From Rhodocyclaceae bacterium (GTDB taxonomy: Bacteria > Pseudomonadota > Gammaproteobacteria > Burkholderiales > Rhodocyclaceae), in contig JAQTNK010000041.1 of assembly GCA_028713915.1 (NCBI GenBank), positions 1-34,542 of the forward strand: a stretch of DNA of 34,542 bases, read 5' to 3'. The notes below the pieces were generated by a model. The model was given only the letters and a program-made list of their open reading frames with translations. It had not been told where the DNA came from and did not search any database. The position numbers and the translations under genes are program-made. Positions 7,142 through 16,165 of the stretch are shown in pieces (positions within the stretch are counted from its first letter, which is position 1; each line of letters opens with the position of its first letter).

Positions 7142-9099
7142 CGGAACCCGATCTCCCAGCGCACGCGCACTTGCAGGCCATCCGACTGCAGGGCGTCCTG
7201 GCGATCCTCGGGAGCGGCCGGATCGAGGTAGCGTTTGCCCGCGAGGTTGTAGAGGCCGACGCTCCAGGCGCCGCGCGGCCCCATGTCCGTCTGGCGCAGC
7301 GTGAGGTTCGCGGTGACGTAGCCCGGCACGGAATCCGCAACCGTGCGTCGTGCCGACAGGCCCTGCAGGCTGAGGCCCAGCGACCATCCGCCGGCCGGCG
7401 GTCCGTCGACGAACAGCTTGCCGACACGGTGCGGCGAGTTGGCCGGCTCGCCGCCGCCGGGCTGCTCCACGCGCTGCCAGACGAGGTTGCCGCGCAGCCG
7501 CCAGCCGCCCGTCAGCAGGGTCTCCGCTTCCGTCTCCCAGCCGCGCGCCTGCGTCTCCCCCGGCTGATTGCGGAACACCAGCAGGTTGTCGGCCGGGTCG
7601 ACCACCTGGCCGATGAGATCGTGCAGCGTGTTGCTGAAGCGGCCGATGCCCAGGCGCAGCGTCGGCGTCGGCGTGACGTCGACGGCGACTTCGCGCGTCG
7701 TGATGCGCTCCGGCTTGAGGTCGGGATTGCCTTTCTGCGTTATGCCATCGCCATAGTGGCGCTCGTAGTCGTTGGCCGGCCGGAAGGCTTTGCCGTAGAT
7801 CAGCTTGGCCGTCGCCGCGGAGGTCGGCCGGTAGATCAGGGCGACGCGCGGCGATGCCATGTCCGGTTGGCCTTGCTGGTCGTCCAGACGCGCGCCGAGA
7901 TTGGCGAGCCAGTGCGGAGCGAAGCGCCATTCGTCCTGCACGAAAGCGCCGAAGCCGCCGCCCTTGTGGCTGTCGTCGAGCTTGTCAGGCCCCGGCGCGA
8001 CGTCGAAGTTGCGCTGCTCGAGCAGCGGCTGGCGGCGCACTTCGGCGCCGAACAGCCAGGCATGATCGCGCCAGCCGGCATAGCGCAACTGGTATTCCGC
8101 CGCCCACCAGACGGTGCGCGTGACGTCGCGGTTGGTGGGCGCGCCGGCGAACGGATAGTCGGCATCGTAGCGGTAGCCGCCGCCATGCAGCCGGACTTCC
8201 TCGTCCCAGCCGGCGGCGAGCGCGCGGCTGTGCGCGAGATCCGCCTGCAGGCTCTGGTCGCGGGCGAAATTGCCCGGCGTGTCGAAGGCCGTGCCGAAAT
8301 ACGCGGTCGGCACGTCCTTGCTGCGCCAGGAGTAGCTCAAGCTGCCGCGCCAATTCTCCCAACTGGCCTTGAGCAGCCCCTTGACGTAACGCTCGCCGTC
8401 GAGATGGTGAGCGACGCCGTCGGCGCCCGGGCCTTCGAACTCGGCGAAATGCAGGTCGTCGCCGCGGCGGCCGTACACGCTCAGGCCCGCGACCCAGTCG
8501 AGGCCGTTGCTTTCGAGCCGCCCGCTGAGGATGCTGGCGCGCGCCAGGCGGCCGCTGCCGGCGTCGAAGCTGACGCGCGTGCCGTCGAGATCGGCGCCCG
8601 TCCAGAGCACGGCGTTGGCGATGCCGAACAGCGCATTGCCGCCGTATAACGCGGACGACGGGCCGGGCACGAACTCCAGCCGCTTGACCCAATCGATTTC
8701 CAGCGGCGCCTCGTAGCCGATCATGGCCTGGTCGTAGACCGGGTCGTTGGTGCGCGCGCCGTCCTGCAGCAGCAGGATGCGCGAGTTGTAGTCGCCGGTG
8801 CGGCCGAAGCCGCGCACGCCCAGATAGGTATAGGTGCGATCGTGGGTCGTATAGACGCCGGGCGCCATTTGCAGCGCCTCGCCGAGGTCGCGAAAGCCGA
8901 AGCGGCGAATGTCGTCGGCCGTGATCACGGTGGCCGTCGACGGCGTCTCGGACAGCGGCTGGTCGTGGCGGGATGCGCCGGTGACTTCGACGTTCAGCAA
9001 GTCCTCGAGGGACATGCGCGCGAGATCGTCGGCGGCCGAGGCCGTCGCGGCGATGGCGACGAGCGCTGCCGTCGCCATCCCGGCCCGAAGTGCGCGCAT
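7138..9099 (-). CDS. TonB-dependent outer-membrane receptor (operon 1)
   Basis: 653 residues from the chosen ATG at 9099, where a signal peptide begins (MRALRAGMATAALVAIAATASA); a frame 12 codons longer exists but lacks that fit. After the leader comes SLEDLLNVEVTGASRHDQPL, a TonB-box-like region common in receptors of this subgroup, then the plug (about residues 50-160: TATVITADDIRRFGF, APGVYTTHDRTYTYLGVRGFG, VKRLEFVPGPSSALYGGNALFG) and a 22-strand-type barrel ending VRVRWEIGFR. The ligand is unknown; no siderophore or cobalamin genes are near. It is the first gene of a three-gene operon with a YfiR-like protein and a cyclic-di-GMP enzyme, suggesting a role in signalling as well as, or instead of, uptake. 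Confidence 0.92.
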   Translation of the reverse strand: MRALRAGMATAALVAIAATASAADDLARMSLEDLLNVEVTGASRHDQPLSETPSTATVITADDIRRFGFRDLGEALQMAPGVYTTHDRTYTYLGVRGFGRTGDYNSRILLLQDGARTNDPVYDQAMIGYEAPLEIDWVKRLEFVPGPSSALYGGNALFGIANAVLWTGADLDGTRVSFDAGSGRLARASILSGRLESNGLDWVAGLSVYGRRGDDLHFAEFEGPGADGVAHHLDGERYVKGLLKASWENWRGSLSYSWRSKDVPTAYFGTAFDTPGNFARDQSLQADLAHSRALAAGWDEEVRLHGGGYRYDADYPFAGAPTNRDVTRTVWWAAEYQLRYAGWRDHAWLFGAEVRRQPLLEQRNFDVAPGPDKLDDSHKGGGFGAFVQDEWRFAPHWLANLGARLDDQQGQPDMASPRVALIYRPTSAATAKLIYGKAFRPANDYERHYGDGITQKGNPDLKPERITTREVAVDVTPTPTLRLGIGRFSNTLHDLIGQVVDPADNLLVFRNQPGETQARGWETEAETLLTGGWRLRGNLVWQRVEQPGGGEPANSPHRVGKLFVDGPPAGGWSLGLSLQGLSARRTVADSVPGYVTANLTLRQTDMGPRGAWSVGLYNLAGKRYLDPAAPEDRQDALQSDGLQVRVRWEIGFR

Positions 9100-9224
9100 C
9101 GTTTCCCCCGCCTCTCCCTTTGGTATTAGGCGCAATGTTAGCCCGGTTTTGCCGCGGCCGGCAGCTGGCGCGACGATTTGGTGGCGCTGGCGACTGCGGG
9201 GCGCCGCGGCAGCGCCGCCGATGT

Positions 9225-9533
9225 TTATAACGCCGCCCCGATCACCGCCGCCAGGGCGAATGCCGCGAGCACCAGGCGGCCCAGCGAATAGCCGCCGACG
9301 CGCGCCGGCAGGCCGAGCAGCAGCAGGCGCCAGGCGCCGAAGCCGACCAGCGCCGCGGTGACGGCGATCGGCAGCAGCAGCTGGTCGAGGCCCGGCGGCC
9401 AGCCGGCGGCGGAGCGCAGGCCGGCGACGATCAGGCGCGCATCCCAGCCCAGGAGCGAGGTGGCGATCAAGAGCAGCAGCCCGCCGCTGGCGACGGAAAA
9501 GAAGCGTTCAAGGGCGGATGCGTCGTCGGACAT
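9225..9533 (-). CDS. Small inner-membrane protein of unknown function
   Basis: 102 residues with three predicted membrane helices (about 15-32, 52-72 and 80-102) and a short acidic N-terminus, MSDDASALERF. I do not recognise a family. The start at 9533 was chosen because the hydrophobic pattern begins just after it and the upstream frame reads into the neighbouring divergent gene region. It lies 125 bases upstream of the TonB receptor on the same strand, so co-transcription is possible but not shown. Codon usage matches the surroundings. Function unknown. Confidence 0.6.
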   Translation of the reverse strand: MSDDASALERFFSVASGGLLLLIATSLLGWDARLIVAGLRSAAGWPPGLDQLLLPIAVTAALVGFGAWRLLLLGLPARVGGYSLGRLVLAAFALAAVIGAAL

Positions 9534-9628
9534 GAGATTTCTCGCTGAGAAAATGCCGCATGATTCCCGCTTAATGCTTTCACTGCAAGCGATTTCCCGC
9601 GGCGCGCGCTTTCCCCCATTAGTGCCGA

Positions 9629-9640
9629 GGTCGGCCGACC
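9629..9640. promoter_or_regulatory. 12-bp perfect palindrome between divergent small genes
   Basis: GGTCGGCCGACC is fully self-complementary and lies in the 184-base gap between the small membrane protein and the divergent 102-residue protein. It is followed by an A-rich stretch (CAAAAAATTTC). It could be a repressor site or a restriction-type chance palindrome. Nothing else clear is seen in this gap apart from the AAGGAGG ribosome site at its right end. Confidence 0.25.
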
Positions 9641-9717
9641 CGCAAAAAATTTCATCCACTGCCGGCCGGATTGCCGCTAGTTTTTGCCGCCAGTCCCTGT
9701 CGCCAAGGAGGCCCACC

Positions 9718-10026
9718 ATGCTTTGCCTGCAACAATGCATCGATCTTTGCGAGCTGACGCCGGAGGAAGCGCAGGCCGTGCGCGAGCGCGCCACGCTGGA
9801 AGAGATTCTCGCCATCCAGGCGGAGTGCCGGAACATCCGCGACGGCGGCGCAGGCGCCGATCCCGCGGAGAGCATGCGGTGCGGCATGTTGAACATGCGC
9901 AACCAGCTGATCGAGGAAGTCGAGGCCGCCGGCGACTTCGACGACCTGGAGAACGTCGTCCATCACTACTGCGCCTACGCGCTGGCCCGCGACACGATCG
10001 GCAGCGATGGCGCCGAGGGCGGATGA
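9718..10026 (+). CDS. Conserved-looking hypothetical protein, cysteine-containing
   Basis: 102 residues, acidic and apparently soluble, predicted mostly helical. The N-terminus MLCLQQCIDLCELTPEE has cysteines at 3, 7 and 11 (C-x3-C-x3-C), with more at about 37, 55 and 84 (VVHHYCAYAL). A strong Shine-Dalgarno AAGGAGG (9705-9711) seven bases before the ATG supports translation from 9718. Spacing of cysteines and a late HHYC could suggest metal binding, but that is speculation. It lies upstream of the ahcY riboswitch, and the proposed ahcY -35 box overlaps its stop codon. Family not recognised. Confidence 0.65.
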   Translation: MLCLQQCIDLCELTPEEAQAVRERATLEEILAIQAECRNIRDGGAGADPAESMRCGMLNMRNQLIEEVEAAGDFDDLENVVHHYCAYALARDTIGSDGAEGG

Positions 10027-10050
10027 CGCCGCCCGGGCGAACCCGTATAA
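10023..10050 (+). promoter_or_regulatory. ahcY promoter
   Basis: ATGACG (10023-10028, 4/6 to TTGACA), a 16-bp spacer and a perfect TATAAT (10045-10050). The expected start, about 10057-10060, coincides with the 5' end of the riboswitch, which supports the call. Confidence 0.65.
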
Positions 10051-10059
10051 TCCGCGCAT

Positions 10060-10121
10060 TCCGAGGAGCGCTGCAAGAGGGTTCCCTCCCAGGCTCGGTT
10101 TCATGAGAACGGCGCTCACCT
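10060..10121 (+). ncRNA. S-adenosylhomocysteine (SAH) riboswitch
   Basis: The sequence matches the SAH riboswitch pattern: P1 GAGCGC (10066-10071) with GCGCTC (10112-10117); an inner hairpin GAGG-GTTC-CCTC (10077-10088); and the pseudoknot CCGAG (10061-10065) with CTCGG (10094-10098). The conserved GCTGCAA and AACGGCGCTCACC segments are present. It lies in the 5' leader of ahcY, the classic position: SAH accumulation turns on its own hydrolase. A competing stem exists downstream: GCTCACC (10114-10120), which includes part of P1, can instead pair with GGTGAGC (10150-10156), a likely expression platform. A further hairpin, CCCGTGC-CGG-GCACGGG, lies at 10128-10144. Confidence 0.92.
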
Positions 10122-10213
10122 GATCAACCCGTGCCGGGCACGGGAAGCGGGTGAGCCTAGGCCCCAGCGGCCGTCTGCCCCTTCCGCCCGTCACACCTGT
10201 TCAAGGATTGCAT

Positions 10214-11617
<1,404 letters not shown>

Positions 11618-11620
11618 GCC

Positions 11621-12475
11621 ATGGCCATGAGGTCGTTCCACGCCCGCACGCCGAAAGGCGAACGCGACGACGAAGGCGTCGCGCCGACGCCGCCGACGCC
11701 GCCGCGCGACCGCCACGGCCTCATGCGCGCGGACGCGCTGCTCCTGGCGCGCGGGCTCGCGCCCTCGCGCACGGTGGCGCAGCGCATGATTGCCGCCGGC
11801 CGCGTCAGCGGACCCGACGGCCGCATCGACAAGCCGTCGCACGAACTCGCCGGCGACGCCGCGTTGCAAGTGCGCGACGACGCCGACGACCGCTACGTTT
11901 CGCGCGGGGGCCTCAAGCTCGCCGGCGCGCTGGCGCATACCGGCATGGACGTGCGCGGCCGCAGCTGCCTCGATGTCGGCCAAAGCACCGGCGGCTTCAC
12001 CGACTGCCTGTTGCAGGCCGGTGCTGCGCGCGTCATCGGCGTCGATGTCGGCCACGCGCAGTTGCGGGCGAAGCTGCGCGACGATCCGCGCGTGGTCTGC
12101 ATCGAAGGCATCAACGCGCGCGCCCTGGCGCGCGACGAGCTCGGCGAACATTCCCCGGCGGCCGGCTTCGACCTCGTCGTCGCCGACATCAGCTTCATTT
12201 CGCTGACGCTGGTGCTGCCGCAATTGCCGGCGCTGCTGGCGCGCGGCGGCGACATGCTGCTGCTGGTCAAGCCGCAGTTCGAGATGGGCAGCCCGCAGGC
12301 CGTCGGCAAGGGCGGCGTGGTGCGCAATCCGGCGCACTATCCGCAGGTGGAAGCGAAGCTGCGCGCGGCCTGCGCGGCGGCGCAACTGGACGTGCGCGAC
12401 TGGTTCGAGAGCGCCATCGTCGGCGGCGATGGCAACCGCGAATTCTTCATTTGGGCCCAACATGGACAAACCTGA
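11621..12475 (+). CDS. TlyA family RNA methyltransferase (S4 + FtsJ domains)
   Basis: 284 residues. An N-terminal tail of about 30 residues is followed by an S4 RNA-binding domain (about 34-95: MRADALLLARGLAPSRTVAQ) and an FtsJ-type SAM-dependent methyltransferase domain with motif I CLDVGQSTGGFTDCLLQAG. Later motifs include FDLVVADISFISLTLVLPQ and LLLVKPQFEMG. By family it 2'-O-methylates ribosomal RNA; some members are also called hemolysins, which is a historical label. The ATG lies three bases after the ahcY stop, and the gene overlaps metF by 14 bases, so it is embedded in the SAM-cycle operon. The proline/threonine-rich N-terminal tail (VAPTPPTPP) is longer than in short family members. 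Confidence 0.92.
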   Translation: MAMRSFHARTPKGERDDEGVAPTPPTPPRDRHGLMRADALLLARGLAPSRTVAQRMIAAGRVSGPDGRIDKPSHELAGDAALQVRDDADDRYVSRGGLKLAGALAHTGMDVRGRSCLDVGQSTGGFTDCLLQAGAARVIGVDVGHAQLRAKLRDDPRVVCIEGINARALARDELGEHSPAAGFDLVVADISFISLTLVLPQLPALLARGGDMLLLVKPQFEMGSPQAVGKGGVVRNPAHYPQVEAKLRAACAAAQLDVRDWFESAIVGGDGNREFFIWAQHGQT

Positions 12476-13307
12476 ACTTTCCATCGAATTCTTCCCGCCG
12501 CAGACGCCCGAAGGCGCCGAAAAGCTGCGCGCCACCTGGGCCAAGCTGGCGCTGCTGAAGCCGGCGTTCTTCTCCGTCACCTTCGGCGCCGGCGGCTCGA
12601 CGCAGGACCGCACCTTCGAGACCGTGGCGGAAATCCGCGCCGCCGGACTCACCGCGGCGCCGCACATCTCCTGCATCGGCTCGACGCGCGAACGCGTGCG
12701 CGCCATCCTCGACCGCTACCGCGCTGCCGGCATCGACCGCATCGTCGCGCTGCGCGGCGACCTGCCCTCGGGCATGGCCGACGCCGGCGAGTTCCACTAT
12801 GCCAACGAACTGGTCGAGTTCATCCGCCAGGAGACCGGCGACTGGTTCCGCATCGAGGTCGCCGCCTACCCCGAGTGGCATCCGCAGGCGAAGAATCCGC
12901 AGGAGGACTTGCGCAACTTCAAGCGCAAGGTCGACGCCGGCGCCGATGCCGCGATCACCCAGTTCTTCTTCAGCGCCGACGCCTACGAGAACTTCGTCGC
13001 CGAGGCGCGCGCGCTCGGCGTCGCCGTGCCCATCGTTCCCGGCATTATGCCGATCGCATCGTTCAGCAAGCTCGCCCGCTTCGCCGACAACTGCGGCGCC
13101 GACATCCCGCGCTGGATGCGCCGGAAGTTCGAAAGCTACGGCGACGATGCCGATTCGATTCGCGCCTTCGGCCTCGACGTGGTGACGCAGCTGTGCCAGC
13201 GCCTGCTCGCGCGCGGCGCGCCGGGCCTGCACTTCTACACGCTCAACCAGGCCGGGCTGACCACGGAAATCGTCAAGCGACTGGGCTGGCAGGACGGCCG
13301 CAGCTAG
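12462..13307 (+). CDS. metF: 5,10-methylenetetrahydrofolate reductase
   Basis: FAD-dependent reduction of methylene-THF to methyl-THF, the methyl donor for homocysteine remethylation. 281 residues, the bacterial MetF length. Begins MDKPELSIEFFPPQTPEGAEKL; the EFFPP motif, the GAGGSTQDRTFETV block, RIVALRGDLPSG and AAYPEWHPQA are family hallmarks. The ATG at 12462 was chosen because the conserved EFFPP motif starts eight residues later; it overlaps tlyA by 14 bases. It completes an ahcY-tlyA-metF operon behind the SAH riboswitch. Its TAG stop is shared, within a CTAG palindrome, with the stop of the convergent histidine kinase gene. Confidence 0.97.
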   Translation: MDKPELSIEFFPPQTPEGAEKLRATWAKLALLKPAFFSVTFGAGGSTQDRTFETVAEIRAAGLTAAPHISCIGSTRERVRAILDRYRAAGIDRIVALRGDLPSGMADAGEFHYANELVEFIRQETGDWFRIEVAAYPEWHPQAKNPQEDLRNFKRKVDAGADAAITQFFFSADAYENFVAEARALGVAVPIVPGIMPIASFSKLARFADNCGADIPRWMRRKFESYGDDADSIRAFGLDVVTQLCQRLLARGAPGLHFYTLNQAGLTTEIVKRLGWQDGRS

Positions 13308-15226
13308 CCTTCGTCGGCGGTCGTCCGGCTCTGCGCCAGCGTCTGCTGGACGATGGCGCGCAGCTTGCCGGGCCGCACCGGCTTGGTCAGCAGGGTGAAG
13401 CGGCGGCGGGCCGCCCCCTCGACGAGGCGTTCGTCGGCGTCGGCGCCGATGAGCACCACGGGCACCGGCCCGAAGCGCCGGCGTAGCGCCATGCCCGCGG
13501 CGACGCCGTCTTCGTCTCCGGGCAGGCGGTAGTCGGAAATCACCAGGTCAGGCGCCTTGCCCGCCTCCTCGCACAAGCGCACGGCCTCGACCGAAGACGC
13601 CGCGCCGACGACCAGGCAACCCCAGCCGGAGAGCAGGCCGATCATGCTGGCCGCATTCGGGACATCGTCCTCGAGCACGACGACGGTGCCGTCGATGCGC
13701 CCGCTCGGCATCGCTTCGGGCACGTCGGCCAGCGCCGCCGCCTCCGCTCGGCCCAGCGGCACGTCGACCCAGAACACCGAGCCGCGCCCGGGCACGGAAC
13801 GCAGGCCGAGCGGCAAGTCGAGCAGCTGCGACAGGCGCTCGCAAATGGCCAGGCCCAGGCCGAGTCCCTTGTCCCGGTTGCGCTCGGGATTGCCAAGCTG
13901 GACGTATTCGCTGAAGACGTCGCGCAGATGATCGGGCGGAATGCCCATGCCGGTATCCCAGACCTGCAGCCGCGCCTTGTCGCCGCGCCGCCGGCAGGCC
14001 ACCAGCACGCCGCCTTGCGTCGTGTAGCGCAAGGCGTTGGCGACAAAGTTGACCAGGATGCGCAGCAGCAGGCCCGGATCGGTCTGCAGCCACAGCGCGC
14101 TCGGGCGGATGCGCAGCCGCAGCTGCTTCTCGTCGGCGGGGCCGGCATGGTCGAGCGCCAGGCGCGCGAACAGGTCGGCCGCGGCGAAATCGGCCGGCTT
14201 GACGGCGACCATGCCGGCATCGAGCCGGGAGATGTCGAGCAAGGTGTCGAGCAAGTCCTGCAAGGCCTGCACCGACGCGTCGATGTGGCCGACCAGCGGC
14301 CGCACGTCGGGGCCGTGCCGCAACTGCGCGAGCCGCGAGACGAACAGTCCCAGCGCATGCAGCGGCTGACGCAGGTCGTGGCTGGCGGCGGCGACGAAGC
14401 GCGTCTTGGCGGCATTGGCGCGCTCGGCTTCCTCCTTGCGGGCGCGCAGTTCGGCGGTCGCGGCGTCGATCTGCTGCATCAGGGAATCCTGCGCCAGGCC
14501 GATGCGCTGCGCCATGCTGTTGATGCCGTCCTCGAGATTCGGCATGACGGCGGCAGCATCGGGCCGCACGCGCGCCGCGAGGTCGCCGCGGCCGATGCGG
14601 TCGACGACGTCGCCGATATGCAGGATCGGCCGGATGACGCCGGCGGCGATGCCCAGCGCCAGCCAGGCCGCCAGCAGCGCGCCGCCGAGGGCGATGCCGA
14701 CGCCGATCAAGAGCTGCCGCGTGCGCTCCGCGTCGAGATGCTGCCGCGACATTTCGATGACGACGTAGCCGTCGATCTGCGGCGCCGCGTCCGGCGCGCC
14801 GCTGTCGGAATAGATGTCGTCGACCGCCAGCAGCGGCCGGCCGATCGGCACCACGGCGACGGTGATGCTGCCGCTCTGGAACAGCCGTTCGGCGCGGGAA
14901 ACGGCCGGCGGCAGCGCCAGGGTCGAGGCGCCGCTGCTGGCGAGCGGATGGCCGGCGGCGTCAAGGACGGTGGCCGCGACGACGTCGGGATCGCCGGCCA
15001 GGGTGGCGCGCGTCATGGCCTGCAAGGCTTTGCGGCTGCCGGAAAAGACGCCGAACTCGGCGGCGCTCGCCAGTTGCCGGGCATCGGCGCGAACGCGCGC
15101 CTGCAGCGCTTCGTCGAGGCCGCGGTACTGGCGGTCGAGCAGGATGGCCGCCAGGGCCAGCGCCACGACGATGGCAGGCAGCACGGTGGCCGTCAGCAGA
15201 CGGACGCGCAATCCGGGTCGCTTCAT
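13304..15226 (-). CDS. Hybrid sensor histidine kinase with receiver domain
   Basis: 640 residues: TM1 about 12-31, a periplasmic sensor about 35-170, TM2 about 172-196, HAMP about 197-250, coiled coil about 250-270, HisKA with H283 (AASHDLRQPLHALGLF), HATPase with N397 (FVANALRYT), DTGMGIP and GLGLGLAICERL, then a receiver domain (about 513-630) with phospho-acceptor D565 (LVISDYRLPG) and LLTKPVRPGKL. It probably relays a periplasmic signal by phosphotransfer; no separate response regulator is encoded nearby. The periplasmic part (EFGVFSGSRKALQ, DPDVVAATVLDAAGHPLAS) resembles that of the GGDEF-EAL sensor in operon 1. Its ATG overlaps the stop of the binding-protein gene. Convergent with metF with overlapping stops. 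Confidence 0.93.
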   Translation of the reverse strand: MKRPGLRVRLLTATVLPAIVVALALAAILLDRQYRGLDEALQARVRADARQLASAAEFGVFSGSRKALQAMTRATLAGDPDVVAATVLDAAGHPLASSGASTLALPPAVSRAERLFQSGSITVAVVPIGRPLLAVDDIYSDSGAPDAAPQIDGYVVIEMSRQHLDAERTRQLLIGVGIALGGALLAAWLALGIAAGVIRPILHIGDVVDRIGRGDLAARVRPDAAAVMPNLEDGINSMAQRIGLAQDSLMQQIDAATAELRARKEEAERANAAKTRFVAAASHDLRQPLHALGLFVSRLAQLRHGPDVRPLVGHIDASVQALQDLLDTLLDISRLDAGMVAVKPADFAAADLFARLALDHAGPADEKQLRLRIRPSALWLQTDPGLLLRILVNFVANALRYTTQGGVLVACRRRGDKARLQVWDTGMGIPPDHLRDVFSEYVQLGNPERNRDKGLGLGLAICERLSQLLDLPLGLRSVPGRGSVFWVDVPLGRAEAAALADVPEAMPSGRIDGTVVVLEDDVPNAASMIGLLSGWGCLVVGAASSVEAVRLCEEAGKAPDLVISDYRLPGDEDGVAAGMALRRRFGPVPVVLIGADADERLVEGAARRRFTLLTKPVRPGKLRAIVQQTLAQSRTTADEG

Positions 15227-16161
15227 GGCGCATGCTCCTTCGAACGCAACAGCTCGGTCCACTTCTCCGCGGCATCGTTGTCGACGGCGATTCCCAGCGA
15301 GCGGGCGACGTCCGCATTGACGCCGACCGCGAACTCGCGCGGTGCCTGCGGCGGCGGCAGCGGCCGGCCGGCGAGCACGGCGCGCGCGATTTCGCCGGCC
15401 TGCGCGCCGACCTGAGCGGGCGTCGAATACAGCGCCAGCAGCGCGCCGGCCTTGATGTAGGCGGGCGAGAAGCCGACCAGCGGAATGCCGCGCCGGTAGG
15501 TGGTGGTGAGGATGTTCTGGATCGTCAGGCCGTTGAAGACCTGCGGGTCCGGCAGCGCCAGCAAGACGTCCGACTCGTCGAGCAGTTCCTGCAGCAACGG
15601 AAACAGATTGCGGTCGGCCCCGGCCTCGACCGCCGCCAGCGTCATGCCGCGCTCGGCGGCGGCGCGCCGCAGTTGCGGCGCCGCCGCCTTCGACTCGGGG
15701 CCGAGCAGCACGCCGACGCGGCGGCGCTCGGGCAGGGCCAGCCGCAGCAGGTCGAGCTGGCGCGCCGCCGGCTGATCGAGAAAGATGGCCGACCGCGCCC
15801 GGCCGAAGCGCCCGGCCTTGTCGGCGGAACGCTCGAACGCGGCGCGCGGCAGCAGCGTCGCCAGCAGCGGCGCACGCACGTCGCTCTCGGCCAGGCCGGC
15901 GAAGGCGCCGCTGCCGACGGCCACCACCAGCCGCGGCGGCGGGCGCGGCGACGCCAGGAACTGCTGCCAGGTCTGGATCTCCACCGTCGCCACGCCGCCG
16001 CGCAAAATTTCCCGCCGCGCCGCCTCGGCGGTCTCGGCGTAGGCGCTGCCGTTGTCGGACAGCGCCAGCCACACCGTATCCTCCACCGCCGCCGGCAGCG
16101 CCGATGTATATGTCATCAGGCACAGGCAAACGAGGGCGAGGATTCGGTGGGCGCGGAACAC
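15223..16161 (-). CDS. ABC-type substrate-binding protein (periplasmic), no transporter partner
   Basis: 312 residues from a GTG start at 16161, four bases after the TonB receptor stop. The GTG is chosen because it gives a good signal peptide (VFRAHRILALVCLCLMTYTSALPAA); an internal ATG would cut it short. The mature part matches the ABC_sub_bind type: RLVVAVGSGAFAGL, RRVGVLLGPESKAAAPQL, DVLLALPDPQVFNGLTIQ, GIPLVGFSPAYIKAGAL and ALYSTPAQVGAQAGEIARAV. There is no permease or ATPase gene beside it, so it more likely senses a ligand for the kinase encoded next (ATGA overlap) than feeds a transporter. Ligand unknown. Confidence 0.85.
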   Translation of the reverse strand: MFRAHRILALVCLCLMTYTSALPAAVEDTVWLALSDNGSAYAETAEAARREILRGGVATVEIQTWQQFLASPRPPPRLVVAVGSGAFAGLAESDVRAPLLATLLPRAAFERSADKAGRFGRARSAIFLDQPAARQLDLLRLALPERRRVGVLLGPESKAAAPQLRRAAAERGMTLAAVEAGADRNLFPLLQELLDESDVLLALPDPQVFNGLTIQNILTTTYRRGIPLVGFSPAYIKAGALLALYSTPAQVGAQAGEIARAVLAGRPLPPPQAPREFAVGVNADVARSLGIAVDNDAAEKWTELLRSKEHAP

Positions 16162-16165
16162 AGCT

